Shown piece after piece: positions 17,389 to 26,070 of a stretch of 32,068 bases of DNA. The notes below the pieces were generated by a model that had not been told where the DNA came from, ran no database searches, and saw only the letters and a program-made list of their open reading frames with translations. Position numbers and translations under genes: made by a program. Origin of the DNA: Candidatus Omnitrophota bacterium (GTDB taxonomy: Bacteria > Omnitrophota > Gorgyraeia > Aquiviventales > Aquiviventaceae); assembly GCA_023247195.1 (NCBI GenBank), contig JAHFGY010000009.1, positions 1 through 32,068 of the forward strand. Reading direction: 5' to 3'. Within the stretch, counting starts at the first letter, position 1. Every line of letters starts with the position of its first letter.

Positions 17389-18577
17389 CCGTAAGCTACA
17401 AGCCGTCAGCCTCGTTATTCTTTTTTTCTTATTGCCGTTTTCCAAGGCCTCGATTGAAATTTGTTTTGGGCTGCTGATGCTCGGGTGGCTGCTCGAGCGT
17501 GCGGACCCGGCATCCCGATGGGATACGCTCTGGAGCGGCAAACCGCTTCGCCTCGTTCTTCTTTCTCTGGCCGGCTTTATCGCGGTTTGCGCCGCGTCCG
17601 TTGTGGTCAGCCGTTTCCCCCGAGCCAGCGTTGAGGGCTTGATCGGCAAATGGCTTGAGTATCTCTTGTTCACCGTGTTCGTCGCGGACGCGAGCCGCGA
17701 GCCTCGGGTCCGGACATGGATCTTGAGCACGCTCTCTGTTTCCTCAGCGCTCGTGATGTTCGAAGCCATCTCCCAAGAAATTTTCGGGAAGGGATTGATC
17801 CGCCACTATCCCTTGGAAGCGTATGCCCGCATGACAGGGCCTTATGAGAACCCCATTGATCTGGCCACGTATATCATGGTGGTGCTGCCTATCTTGGTGG
17901 CTTGGGCGCTGACCCTTCGCGGATATGTGCGCTGGCTTCTCGCGGCACTCCTATTGGTGATGATCGTGTGCCTCGGGAGGACGGAGGCATCGGGCGCATG
18001 GCTCGGCCTGCTGGTCGGCCTCGGTGCGATGATGCTCATGGACAACCGCTTGCGCAAAGCCGGGCTGATTGTCTTTGCGGCCATGATCGTTGCGGGCGGG
18101 GCGTGGCTCACCTATACGAAGCGGCTGCAGCAGACCTTTTCGCTTTCGGATTTAGGCACGCAAGACCGCTGGGCCATGTGGCAAGCGGCGCTGGGCATGA
18201 TCGCGGATCGACCGCTGCTCGGACACGGTGTGAACACCTTCATGTCCAATTATTTGGACTACTGGGTCGGGGGCGAGCGGATGCCGCGGTACGCGCATAA
18301 TTGCTACCTGCAGGTCGCGGCTGAGACCGGCTTGATCGGGCTTTCGTTCTTCTTGGCGCTCCTCGGAACTTTTTTCTTCCGCTTGCGATCCCGCATTCAA
18401 AAGATCGAGCCGAACGCGCGGCTGATCGCGCTCGGCATGGCCGCGGGCCTATTGGCATTCGTTACCCAAGCCGGCATTGACACGAACTTTTACGCCATGC
18501 GTCAAGCCGCGCTCTTTTGGACCGTAGCGGGTTTAGCCATTGGGCTGAGCGAGACGGCTAAAACCGCTGATAACTAA
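17378..18577 (+). CDS. O-antigen ligase/polymerase family membrane protein (second in window)
   Basis: Multiple TM helices; AYARMTGPYENPIDLATYIMVVLPIL; GRTEASGAWLGLLVGLG; LLGHGVNTF...RYAHNCYLQVAAETGLIGLSFFLALLGTFFFRL. Confidence 0.88.
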   Translation: MPISRKLQAVSLVILFFLLPFSKASIEICFGLLMLGWLLERADPASRWDTLWSGKPLRLVLLSLAGFIAVCAASVVVSRFPRASVEGLIGKWLEYLLFTVFVADASREPRVRTWILSTLSVSSALVMFEAISQEIFGKGLIRHYPLEAYARMTGPYENPIDLATYIMVVLPILVAWALTLRGYVRWLLAALLLVMIVCLGRTEASGAWLGLLVGLGAMMLMDNRLRKAGLIVFAAMIVAGGAWLTYTKRLQQTFSLSDLGTQDRWAMWQAALGMIADRPLLGHGVNTFMSNYLDYWVGGERMPRYAHNCYLQVAAETGLIGLSFFLALLGTFFFRLRSRIQKIEPNARLIALGMAAGLLAFVTQAGIDTNFYAMRQAALFWTVAGLAIGLSETAKTADN

Positions 18578-18590
18578 GGAGCGTCGTGCG

Positions 18591-19571
18591 GTGGACACCC
18601 GGCGCATCCTGGTCGCCCGAACCGATCGGCTTGGTGAATTCTTGCTGACCGTGCCCGCGATCGAAGCGCTGGCCCGCGCTTATCCCGCCGCCTCTGTTTC
18701 CGCGCTCGTTTCTCCGACGCTTGCTCCGCTCGCCCAGCGCCTCCCGGTGATTGACGCCGTGATCCAAGCTCCTCGCGGCCCGCGATCGACCTGGTTGCTC
18801 CGCGCAGTCCAGCTGGCGGTTACGCTGCGCCGGCAGAATATCGAGCTGGCGGTCGTGTTCAACGCTTCCAAGGAAACGCACCTGGCGGTCTGGCTCGCCG
18901 GCATTCCGGTTCGGGTGGGTTATGATCGCAAGTGGGGCTTCCTCTTGAATCGTTGCATAAAAGATGAGCGCCCCTCAGGCAACCGGCACGAGATAGAATC
19001 CAATTGGCTCCTGGCCTGTTCGGCCGGCGTTCAGGAAGAGCAGCCGCAAGTGACCTGGCTCCGGTTCGCCGAGGAATGGCCGATTGTCGCGCAAAAGCTC
19101 AAAGACGCCGGCTGGCGCATGGGGGAGCAGCTCATTTCGATTCACCCGTGGTCTTCAAACGCCGTGAAAGCCTGGCCGCAAGAGCGGTTCCTGCGATTGG
19201 CCGCGCTGATCGCTGAGCGGGCGAACGCGCGCGTTGTTTTCATCGGAGGGCAAGAGCACGCCGCGGACGCGGAGCGGCTCAATCAATCGGGCTCAGCGTT
19301 CATCCAATTGGTCGGCCGGCTGGCGCTGCCGGAGCTCGGAGCCTTGCTGAAAGAAAGCTCCGTGGTTGTTTCGAACGACAGCGGGCCCATGCACCTTGCC
19401 GCGATGGTGGGCACGCCGGTTGTCGCGCTTTTCGGAACCCAGAGCGCCGGGTCTCACCCAAAGCGGTGGGGGCCCTGGGGGGAAGGGCATACGGTCATCC
19501 GCAAACCCTTGTCTGAGATCAGCCCTGAGGAAGTGTTCCAGTCCATGCAACGGTACGTGCATTGCCGATGA
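18591..19571 (+). CDS. Glycosyltransferase family 9 (ADP-heptose:LPS heptosyltransferase-like)
   Basis: GTG start with aaggag upstream. RILVARTDRLGEFLLTVPAIEALARAYP; ISIHPWSSNAVKAWPQERFLRLAALI; VVSNDSGPMHLAAMVGTPVVALFG. Confidence 0.92.
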   Translation: MDTRRILVARTDRLGEFLLTVPAIEALARAYPAASVSALVSPTLAPLAQRLPVIDAVIQAPRGPRSTWLLRAVQLAVTLRRQNIELAVVFNASKETHLAVWLAGIPVRVGYDRKWGFLLNRCIKDERPSGNRHEIESNWLLACSAGVQEEQPQVTWLRFAEEWPIVAQKLKDAGWRMGEQLISIHPWSSNAVKAWPQERFLRLAALIAERANARVVFIGGQEHAADAERLNQSGSAFIQLVGRLALPELGALLKESSVVVSNDSGPMHLAAMVGTPVVALFGTQSAGSHPKRWGPWGEGHTVIRKPLSEISPEEVFQSMQRYVHCR

Positions 19572-20695
19572 CCGTTCCTCAGCCCAAAATCCTGTGCGTG
19601 AACCCGTTCGGCATAGGCGACGTGCTCTTTACCACGCCGCTTATCCGAGCCGTGCGCGAGGCATTTCCCAACAGCTACATCGGATACCTCTGCAATCGCC
19701 GCACTGAAGGCATCCTCCGCCACAACGTCCACCTGAATGAGCTGCTGGTTTATGAGAAGGACGATCTGCAGAGTCTGTGGCGGCAGTCGCCTTGGCAAGG
19801 CGCGAGCGCCTTGCTGGGCACGCTGCGCCGCATCCGGTCGCGGCAATTCAACTGGGTGATCGATCTGTCGCTCGGCGAGCGGTATAGCCTGATCATGAGG
19901 CTCCTCGGCATCCCGACGGTTGTGGGCTTCAATTACCGCAAGCGGGGACGCTTTCTGACCGAGTCGCTTCCCATCGACGGCTACCACGACGCGCATGTCG
20001 TGGAATACTACCGCCGGCTTTTATCCTTCATCGGCATTCGGATGCAAAACGGGATGTCCGAGCTGGCCATCGCGCCGGAGGATAGCGCCTGGGCGGAGCG
20101 CTGGCTAAAGGACCACGGCATCGATGCCGGAACGCCGTTGATCGGTATCGTGCCCGCGGGCGGCGTGAGCTGGGGATCCCACGCTTCGTACAGGCGCTGG
20201 GGCGTTTCAGGCTTTGCCGCGGTCGGAGACGCGCTGGCCGATCGCTTCCGCGCGTCCATCCTGCTCTTTGGAGAAAAATCCGACTCCGGAATTTGCTCCG
20301 AGGTCGCGCATGCGATGCGCCATCCGGTCGTCGATGTTAGCGGCCAAACCACGCTCGGCCGTTTCGTGAGCCTGATCGCTCGGCTGAGCCTCGTGATCTG
20401 CAATGACGGCGGGCCGCTGCACTTGGCGGTCAGCCAGGGTGTGAAGACGGTGTCTCTTTTTGGGCCGGTGGATCCCGTGGTTTACGGCCCGTACCCCCTG
20501 GATCCGAAGCGGCACCGAGTGGTCCTCCGGTCCGAGGTCCGGTGCCGGCCTTGTTACCATAACTTCCGGCTGCCGCCTTGCCCGTACGAGCGCGCATGCC
20601 TCACGCACATTGAGCCTCAAGACGTGATCCAGGCTTGCACGGAACTGCTGGAACAGGGCGCGAACGCCGCGCCACCGTTGGCGCATGCCGGATAA
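19568..20695 (+). CDS. Glycosyltransferase family 9 (heptosyltransferase-like), second of tandem pair
   Basis: Start chosen at ATG 19568 (ATGA overlap). KILCVNPFGIGDVLFTTPLIRAVREAFP; VICNDGGPLHLAVSQGVKTVSLFGPVDPVVYGPY. Confidence 0.92.
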   Translation: MTVPQPKILCVNPFGIGDVLFTTPLIRAVREAFPNSYIGYLCNRRTEGILRHNVHLNELLVYEKDDLQSLWRQSPWQGASALLGTLRRIRSRQFNWVIDLSLGERYSLIMRLLGIPTVVGFNYRKRGRFLTESLPIDGYHDAHVVEYYRRLLSFIGIRMQNGMSELAIAPEDSAWAERWLKDHGIDAGTPLIGIVPAGGVSWGSHASYRRWGVSGFAAVGDALADRFRASILLFGEKSDSGICSEVAHAMRHPVVDVSGQTTLGRFVSLIARLSLVICNDGGPLHLAVSQGVKTVSLFGPVDPVVYGPYPLDPKRHRVVLRSEVRCRPCYHNFRLPPCPYERACLTHIEPQDVIQACTELLEQGANAAPPLAHAG

Positions 20696-21077
20696 TCCCA
20701 CGAGCAAAACCCCGGGCTTCATCCTTTCACTCGTTGAGCGCGGCTGGCAAGCGGCGCGCTTGCTTTCGTTAGACTACGCTGAGCAGGGAACCGGCACGCT
20801 GCACATCGTCAAAGGCCGCGTGCCTGGCGAGGTCCGCGCAATCGTGCGACCGGTTCCGGGCATCCGATTGGCCGCCCTGCCAAAAACACTTTTCTGGCCG
20901 GTGCTGTGGCTGATCTGCGCTGGCACGCAACTCACGGGACGCTTGCGCGGCGTGATCGTGGACAACGAGCGCTCTGAAAAGCGCGTCCGCTCGTGGCTGT
21001 GGCCCGGCATACCGGTTGTCCGTGCCGAGCCGAGGCAGTCATGGTATGATGCGCAGGACTTGCGGCAATCTGCATGA
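20685..21077 (+). CDS. Hypothetical protein, 130 aa, no recognised family
   Basis: ATG overlaps upstream stop by 11 nt and its stop overlaps the next ATG (ATGA), so it fits the coding chain; composition is protein-like (LLSLDYAEQGTGTLHIVKG...KTLFWPVLWLICAG...GVIVDNERSEKRVRSWL). Confidence 0.65.
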   Translation: MPDNPTSKTPGFILSLVERGWQAARLLSLDYAEQGTGTLHIVKGRVPGEVRAIVRPVPGIRLAALPKTLFWPVLWLICAGTQLTGRLRGVIVDNERSEKRVRSWLWPGIPVVRAEPRQSWYDAQDLRQSA

Positions 21078-21922
21078 AAGTCGCGCTGATCTTTGACGCT
21101 TTGCGGCCGGATACGACCGGCACTTACTTCGCCCGAGCCTTTGATCAGCTTGGGGTTGCGTTCGACCATTTCCCATTGAAACAGCTTGAGTCGATCCCGT
21201 CCGGCTATGACTGGCATCTCCGGATCGACCATGGCGATGATTACGAAGTGCGCTGGCCCGATCGGCTGCGCCCGGTTTCTTTTTACGCCATTGATACGCA
21301 TCTCGCGCACTCGTGGAAAAAGGTGCAGCGCGTCGCGCCTTGGTATGACCAGGTTTTTTGCTGCCACCGTGAGGCTGCGGAGCGGCTCAGGGAAGCGGAG
21401 TGGGTCCCGGTGGGATGCGACCCGGAGATCCACGCGCCGTCCGGCGGCGCGGTCGAATGGGACGTCGGATTCGTTGGCACCGACGGCGGCGTGCCGCGCA
21501 AATTTTATCTGCAGGCGCTCCGGGAGCGCTACCCGAATTCCCGGATCGGCACGGGCGACTACCGCCAAATGAGCGGCGTGTACTCGCGCTCACGCGTGAG
21601 CTTCAATTATTCCATACGCGACGACGTGAACATGCGCGTATTTGAGGCGCTCGCCAGCGGCGGCTGCCTGGTCACGAACCGGCTCGCCAACGATGACTAC
21701 GCGCGCCTGGGCCTTGCGGACAACGAGCATTTTGTTTTGTACGATCCCGGGACGGACGTGTTCGCCAAGATCGACGCGCTGTTAAAAGACCCGTCGCGGC
21801 GCGAGAAATTGGCAAAAAACGGACGCGCCGCCGTGCTGGCCGCGCACACCTATAAACATCGGCTTGAACGCATGATGGAACTCGCAAACTCGCGGTTCGG
21901 ATGGAGGAGAGTACCCGTATGA
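21074..21922 (+). CDS. CgeB-like glycosyltransferase (Glyco_trans_1_2/DUF3880-like)
   Basis: MKVALIFDALRPDTTGTYFARAFDQLG; VGFVGTDGGVPRKFYLQALRERYPNSRI; RVSFNYSIRDDVNMRVFEALASGGCLVTNRL. Confidence 0.82.
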   Translation: MKVALIFDALRPDTTGTYFARAFDQLGVAFDHFPLKQLESIPSGYDWHLRIDHGDDYEVRWPDRLRPVSFYAIDTHLAHSWKKVQRVAPWYDQVFCCHREAAERLREAEWVPVGCDPEIHAPSGGAVEWDVGFVGTDGGVPRKFYLQALRERYPNSRIGTGDYRQMSGVYSRSRVSFNYSIRDDVNMRVFEALASGGCLVTNRLANDDYARLGLADNEHFVLYDPGTDVFAKIDALLKDPSRREKLAKNGRAAVLAAHTYKHRLERMMELANSRFGWRRVPV

Positions 21923-23031
21923 AGATTCTTGTAACCGGGGGCGCCGGCTTCATCGGGTCGCACCTCGTGGACGCGCTGGTCTCCAAGGGCCACTCGGTGC
22001 GCGTGCTCGACATGCTGGAACCGCAAGTACACGGCCAGTCCAAACCCACTTATTTGAACGCCAAGGCCGACTACCTCTGGGGCGATGTGCGCGATCGAAA
22101 CAGCCTGCGGCCCGCGCTCGCGGGAATCGAGGTCGTGTTCCACGAAGCGGCCCAGGTCGGCGTGGGCCAATCCATGTACGAGATCGAGAAGTACGTGGCG
22201 CATAACTGCGGCGGCACAGCGGTTTTGCTCGAAACCATCGTGAGCGACAAACTGCCCATCCGCAAATTGGTGGTTGCGAGCTCGATGTCCATTTACGGAG
22301 AAGGGCAGTACCGCTGCCCGAGCTGCGGCCCGGTGTTTCCTCCGCTGCGCGAAGAAGCGCAGCTGGCGGCAAACGACTGGGAAATGCATTGCCCCAAGTG
22401 CAACAAACAAGCGGCCGCGCAGCCCACTCCCGAGGAAAAACCGCTTTTTCCCACATCCGTGTACGCGGTGAGCAAGCGGGACCAGGAAGAGCTTTGCTTG
22501 TCCGTTGGCCGCAGCTACCGCATCCCGACCGTCGCGCTTCGGTACTTCAACGTTTACGGTCCCCGCCAGTCGCTTTCCAATCCCTATACCGGCGTGTGCG
22601 CTATTTTCTCCTCGCGCATCAAGAACAAGAAGCCGCCCATCGTGTATGAGGACGGCGCCCAGTCGCGCGACTTCGTGCACGTGCGCGACATCGTGCAAGC
22701 GAATGTGCTGGCCATGGAAACCAACGGCGCGGACTACGGCTCATTCAACGTGGGCACCGGCGTCGCCACGTCCATCGCGCGCATCGGCGAAGTGCTGGCC
22801 GAGCTGTACGGCATCCCGGTGAAGCCGGAATTGACGCGCAAGTTCCGCGCGGGCGACATCCGCCACTGCGTCGCGGACATCTCGCGCATTCAAAAATTAG
22901 GCTACGCGCCTTCGATGAAGCTGGCCGAAGGGCTGCGCGAGCTCGTGAACTGGGGCAAAGATATTTCAGCCGAAGACCGGGTCGAGCAAGCGGCGCGCGA
23001 GCTCGAAGCGCGGGGCCTGACCAAGGGATGA
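21919..23031 (+). CDS. NAD-dependent epimerase/dehydratase with CxxC...CxxC insertion (resembles dTDP-L-rhamnose 4-epimerase-type SDRs)
   Basis: ILVTGGAGFIGSHLVDALVSKGHSVRVLDMLEPQVHG; SSMSIYGEGQYRCPSCG...EMHCPKCN; SVYAVSKRDQEEL; RYFNVYGPRQSLSNPYTGV. Start ATG 21919 (ATGA) preferred over 21901. Confidence 0.88.
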   Translation: MKILVTGGAGFIGSHLVDALVSKGHSVRVLDMLEPQVHGQSKPTYLNAKADYLWGDVRDRNSLRPALAGIEVVFHEAAQVGVGQSMYEIEKYVAHNCGGTAVLLETIVSDKLPIRKLVVASSMSIYGEGQYRCPSCGPVFPPLREEAQLAANDWEMHCPKCNKQAAAQPTPEEKPLFPTSVYAVSKRDQEELCLSVGRSYRIPTVALRYFNVYGPRQSLSNPYTGVCAIFSSRIKNKKPPIVYEDGAQSRDFVHVRDIVQANVLAMETNGADYGSFNVGTGVATSIARIGEVLAELYGIPVKPELTRKFRAGDIRHCVADISRIQKLGYAPSMKLAEGLRELVNWGKDISAEDRVEQAARELEARGLTKG

Positions 23032-24143
23032 CCGCGCCTGTCTGCGATCTCGTTCTTCTGAGCTGGAACCACTTGGAAGAGACGCAGCCCTGCATTGAAA
23101 GCCTTTTTCGCACGACCACGGTTCCGTCGCGCTTGATCATCGTGGATAACGGCAGCGAGCCGGACATTCGCAAGGCGCTCGCGCAAGTCAAGCCGCAAGG
23201 CGCGGTGCAGGAAGTCCTCCTGCTTCAGAACGAGAAAAACGAAGGCTTTCCGCGCGGCATGAACCGCGGCATCCGCGCCACGACCGCGCCATACGTCTGC
23301 ATCCTGAACAACGATCTTCTTTTCACGCCCGGCTGGCTGGAAGAATTGATGGCGGTTTCGCAAAAAGATCCGGCCATCGGGTTGGTGAACCCCGCGAGCA
23401 GCACCTTCGGCGATCACCCTGAGCCGGGAGAGACGTTAGACGCGCATGCGCAGAAGCTCAGCGCGCGCCGCGGCACGTACACCGAAGTCGGCATGTGCAT
23501 CGGCTTTTGCGTGCTCATCAAGCGCGCGGTCATCGATAAGATCGGCGGCCTTACCGAGGAAGTCGAGCGCATCTTTTTCGAGGATGAAGACTACAGCATG
23601 CGCGCCCAAGAGGCGGGCTTCCTGTGCGTCGTGGCCGAGGGAGCTTATGTCTTCCATGCCGAGCATAAGACCGTGAAGAAAATGCCGGAGCGGGAAGCGC
23701 TTTTTACCCGTAACCGCGCCTGGTGCGAAAAGCGCTGGGGCAAGCGGCTTCGCATCGCGTGGCCGCTGCCCGAGCTACCGGAGCCGGGCTCGCCGCGGTT
23801 GCGCGAGTGCTTATCGCGGCTGCGCGCCTGGGCTCGCCGCAACAACCATGTGTACGCGTATGCGCCTTCCAGCCAGGGTTGCGAACCGCTCTTCCGCTCC
23901 GTGGGCCTGGTGCCGCATGCCGACATCCATTGGATCCCGGTGCCGCCGCAAGCCAGCCGGCTTTCAACCGCTGTGCGCATCCTTTCGCGGCGCAAAAAAC
24001 CCTTTGATCTCATCGCCGCGCCGGACAAGAGCTGGGAATCGCTCATGAATCGCTTCGGGTGGCTGCACCGCGCTGAAGTCGTGCCGCAGATCGATGACAA
24101 ACTGGATGAAGCATGGAAGCGAAAATCCCGCTCACCGTCGTAA
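23028..24143 (+). CDS. Glycosyltransferase family 2 with C-terminal extension
   Basis: CDLVLLSWNHLEETQPCIESLFRTT...LIIVDNGSE; YVCILNNDLLFTPGWLEEL; IFFEDEDYSMRAQEAGF; roughly 110 further residues of unclear family. Confidence 0.88.
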   Translation: MTAPVCDLVLLSWNHLEETQPCIESLFRTTTVPSRLIIVDNGSEPDIRKALAQVKPQGAVQEVLLLQNEKNEGFPRGMNRGIRATTAPYVCILNNDLLFTPGWLEELMAVSQKDPAIGLVNPASSTFGDHPEPGETLDAHAQKLSARRGTYTEVGMCIGFCVLIKRAVIDKIGGLTEEVERIFFEDEDYSMRAQEAGFLCVVAEGAYVFHAEHKTVKKMPEREALFTRNRAWCEKRWGKRLRIAWPLPELPEPGSPRLRECLSRLRAWARRNNHVYAYAPSSQGCEPLFRSVGLVPHADIHWIPVPPQASRLSTAVRILSRRKKPFDLIAAPDKSWESLMNRFGWLHRAEVVPQIDDKLDEAWKRKSRSPS

Positions 24144-24886
24144 CGCTCGCTAAAAACGAATCAAGCCGCATCGCTGCATGCCTTGCGAGCGTCGAATGGG
24201 CCGCGGAGCGGCTCGTCATCGATGACAACAGCACCGATGACACCGTCGCGATCGCCACGCGATGCGGAGCCCGCGTGCTCACGCGCGCCATGGAAAACGA
24301 GGGCCGGCACCGCAACTGGGCGCACACGCAAGCGTCGAACGAGTGGATCCTTAGCCTGGACGCGGACGAACATGTTTCGCCTGAGCTGGCGGATGAGCTG
24401 CGCGCGCTCTTTCGATCCACCCCCGCCTTTGAAACGTATGCCATTCCGCGGCGTACCTACCTCGGCAAGCGCTGGATCCGCTACGGCGGGTGGTATCCCA
24501 GCGGACAAATGAAACTTTTCAAACGGTCGGTGCTTAAGTGGGAAGAAGCTTCGGTGCACCCGCGCGCGCTCGCGGCCGTGGCGTGGGGAACGCTGCAGAA
24601 AGACATTCTGCATTATTCCTACCGCGACTTGCAGGACTACCTCGCTAAATTGAACCGCCACACAACTCTCGAGGCCCAAAAATGGGTCACGGATAAACGC
24701 CGCATGCCCATGGGCAAAGCTTTCTGGCGGGCTTTCGACCGGTTCTTCCGCGCTTACGTCATGAAAAAAGGCTATCGCGACGGGTTTCTCGGATTCTCGC
24801 TCGCCTGGATGGGCGGCGCTTACCAGCTTTTGAGCTACGGCAAATACCTTGAATTCACCCAGAACGCGCATGAATCAGCCCGCTAA
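24113..24886 (+). CDS. Glycosyltransferase family 2 (WaaE/KdtX-like), first of tandem pair
   Basis: PLTVVTLAKNESSRIAACLASVEWAAERLVIDDNSTDDTV; ILSLDADEHVSPELADEL; KKGYRDGFLGFSLAWMGG. 31-nt overlap with upstream gene. Confidence 0.9.
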   Translation: MEAKIPLTVVTLAKNESSRIAACLASVEWAAERLVIDDNSTDDTVAIATRCGARVLTRAMENEGRHRNWAHTQASNEWILSLDADEHVSPELADELRALFRSTPAFETYAIPRRTYLGKRWIRYGGWYPSGQMKLFKRSVLKWEEASVHPRALAAVAWGTLQKDILHYSYRDLQDYLAKLNRHTTLEAQKWVTDKRRMPMGKAFWRAFDRFFRAYVMKKGYRDGFLGFSLAWMGGAYQLLSYGKYLEFTQNAHESAR

Positions 24887-25694
24887 GGCAGCCGCTTCGC
24901 CCGCCACGGGCGTCAAGCGTCCGACGCTGGCCGCGGTGCTCATGGTCAAGAACGAGGAATCCCGCTTGGCCGCGTGCTTGGACCGCGTCGCGGGCTGGGC
25001 GGATGAAATCGTGATCATCGACGACCTCAGCCAAGACCGTTCGGTTGAAATCGCGCGGCGCTACACGGACAAGATTTTTCCGTACGCTTCCAATAACGAC
25101 CACTGCCTGCAGTGGAACCGCGGGAGCGACCACGCGACGGCCGAGTGGATCCTGCACATCGACGCGGATGAGTGGGTCACCCCGGAGTTGAAGCAAGCCC
25201 TTGACGCCGCGTTGGCCGCGAACCCGAGCCACCAGGCCTTTGAGCTCATGCGCCTGAATTTTTTCCTCGGGCACCCGATGCGCCACGGCGGCTGGTACCA
25301 CAAGCACCTGATTCTGTACCGCAGAGAAGGCACTCGCTGCGTGGGAAGCGGCATCCACACGCGCAACCGGCTCCAATTCGACGGCAGCATCGGGTTCATC
25401 GACGCGGCCATCGAGCATTACCCGTTCAGCTCCATCCACCAATTCGTGGACCGTCAGAATCTTTACTCGTCGGTTGAGGCGCAGGCGCTGTTTCGCGATC
25501 GCGGCCGCATTCCCATGCGCACCGTGCTGCACCAAGCGGTGATCCGGCCGTTTAAGTTTTTCTGGAAGTCCTACATCAAGCAAAAGGGTTATAAGGAAGG
25601 CTGGTACGGCTGCGCGTTTGCCATGCTCTCGGGCTTCTCGCACTTCATGTATTGGATCAAGTATTGGGAGCTCGCTTATGCCCGAACCGACTAG
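24870..25694 (+). CDS. Glycosyltransferase family 2 (WaaE/KdtX-like), second of tandem pair
   Basis: LAAVLMVKNEESRLAACLDRVAGWADEIVIIDDLSQDRSVEIA; ILHIDADEWVTPEL; IKQKGYKEGWYGCAFAMLSG. ATG 24870 preferred over TTG 24849. Confidence 0.9.
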   Translation: MNQPAKAAASPATGVKRPTLAAVLMVKNEESRLAACLDRVAGWADEIVIIDDLSQDRSVEIARRYTDKIFPYASNNDHCLQWNRGSDHATAEWILHIDADEWVTPELKQALDAALAANPSHQAFELMRLNFFLGHPMRHGGWYHKHLILYRREGTRCVGSGIHTRNRLQFDGSIGFIDAAIEHYPFSSIHQFVDRQNLYSSVEAQALFRDRGRIPMRTVLHQAVIRPFKFFWKSYIKQKGYKEGWYGCAFAMLSGFSHFMYWIKYWELAYARTD

Positions 25695-26070
25695 CGTGAT
25701 CGTGCCGCTGAGGCCGGCTTTCATCGATGAGCGCGGCAGTATCCAGAACCTCGTGGATGCGCCGTTCACCAGCGTTGCGATGATCACCTGCGCAAAGGGC
25801 TCCGTGCGCGCCAATCACTTCCACAAAACCGACTACCATTATTGCTGGCTCGCTTCGGGCGAAATGGACTATTACCACCGGCCGGCCGGATCCAAAACCA
25901 AAGCGGCTTGCGAACGCATCAAAGCCGGCCAATTGTTCTATACGCCTCCCATGACCGAGCACACCATGCATTTCCTGCAGGATTCCGTGTTCTTCGCTTT
26001 CAGCCGCAATAACCGTGAAACAAAAAACTACGAGGCCGACATCGTGCGCATCCCGTCGCTGCTGGCATGA
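25678..26070 (+). CDS. Cupin-fold protein (WxcM/FdtA-like or CapF-C-like), probable sugar-nucleotide tailoring
   Basis: IDERGSIQNLVDAPFTSVAMITCAKGSVRANHFHKTDYHYCWLASGEMDYYHRP; PPMTEHTMHFLQDSVFFAFSRN. ATG 25678 overlaps the upstream stop by 17 nt; track start 25618 lies in the upstream gene. Confidence 0.8.
   Translation: MPEPTSVIVPLRPAFIDERGSIQNLVDAPFTSVAMITCAKGSVRANHFHKTDYHYCWLASGEMDYYHRPAGSKTKAACERIKAGQLFYTPPMTEHTMHFLQDSVFFAFSRNNRETKNYEADIVRIPSLLA

Noticed and set aside
17421-17427. T7 tract, considered as a terminator or slippage site
   Set aside because: Lies within the codons for the first TM helix of the O-antigen-ligase-like gene (LVILFFLLPF) and no preceding GC hairpin was seen.
21042-21050. 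TGGTATGAT, extended -10-like motif just upstream of the CgeB-like gene
   Set aside because: Within the coding sequence of the 130-aa ORF, and the nearest -35-like TTGTCC is too far (about 23 nt); weaker than the 13276 site.
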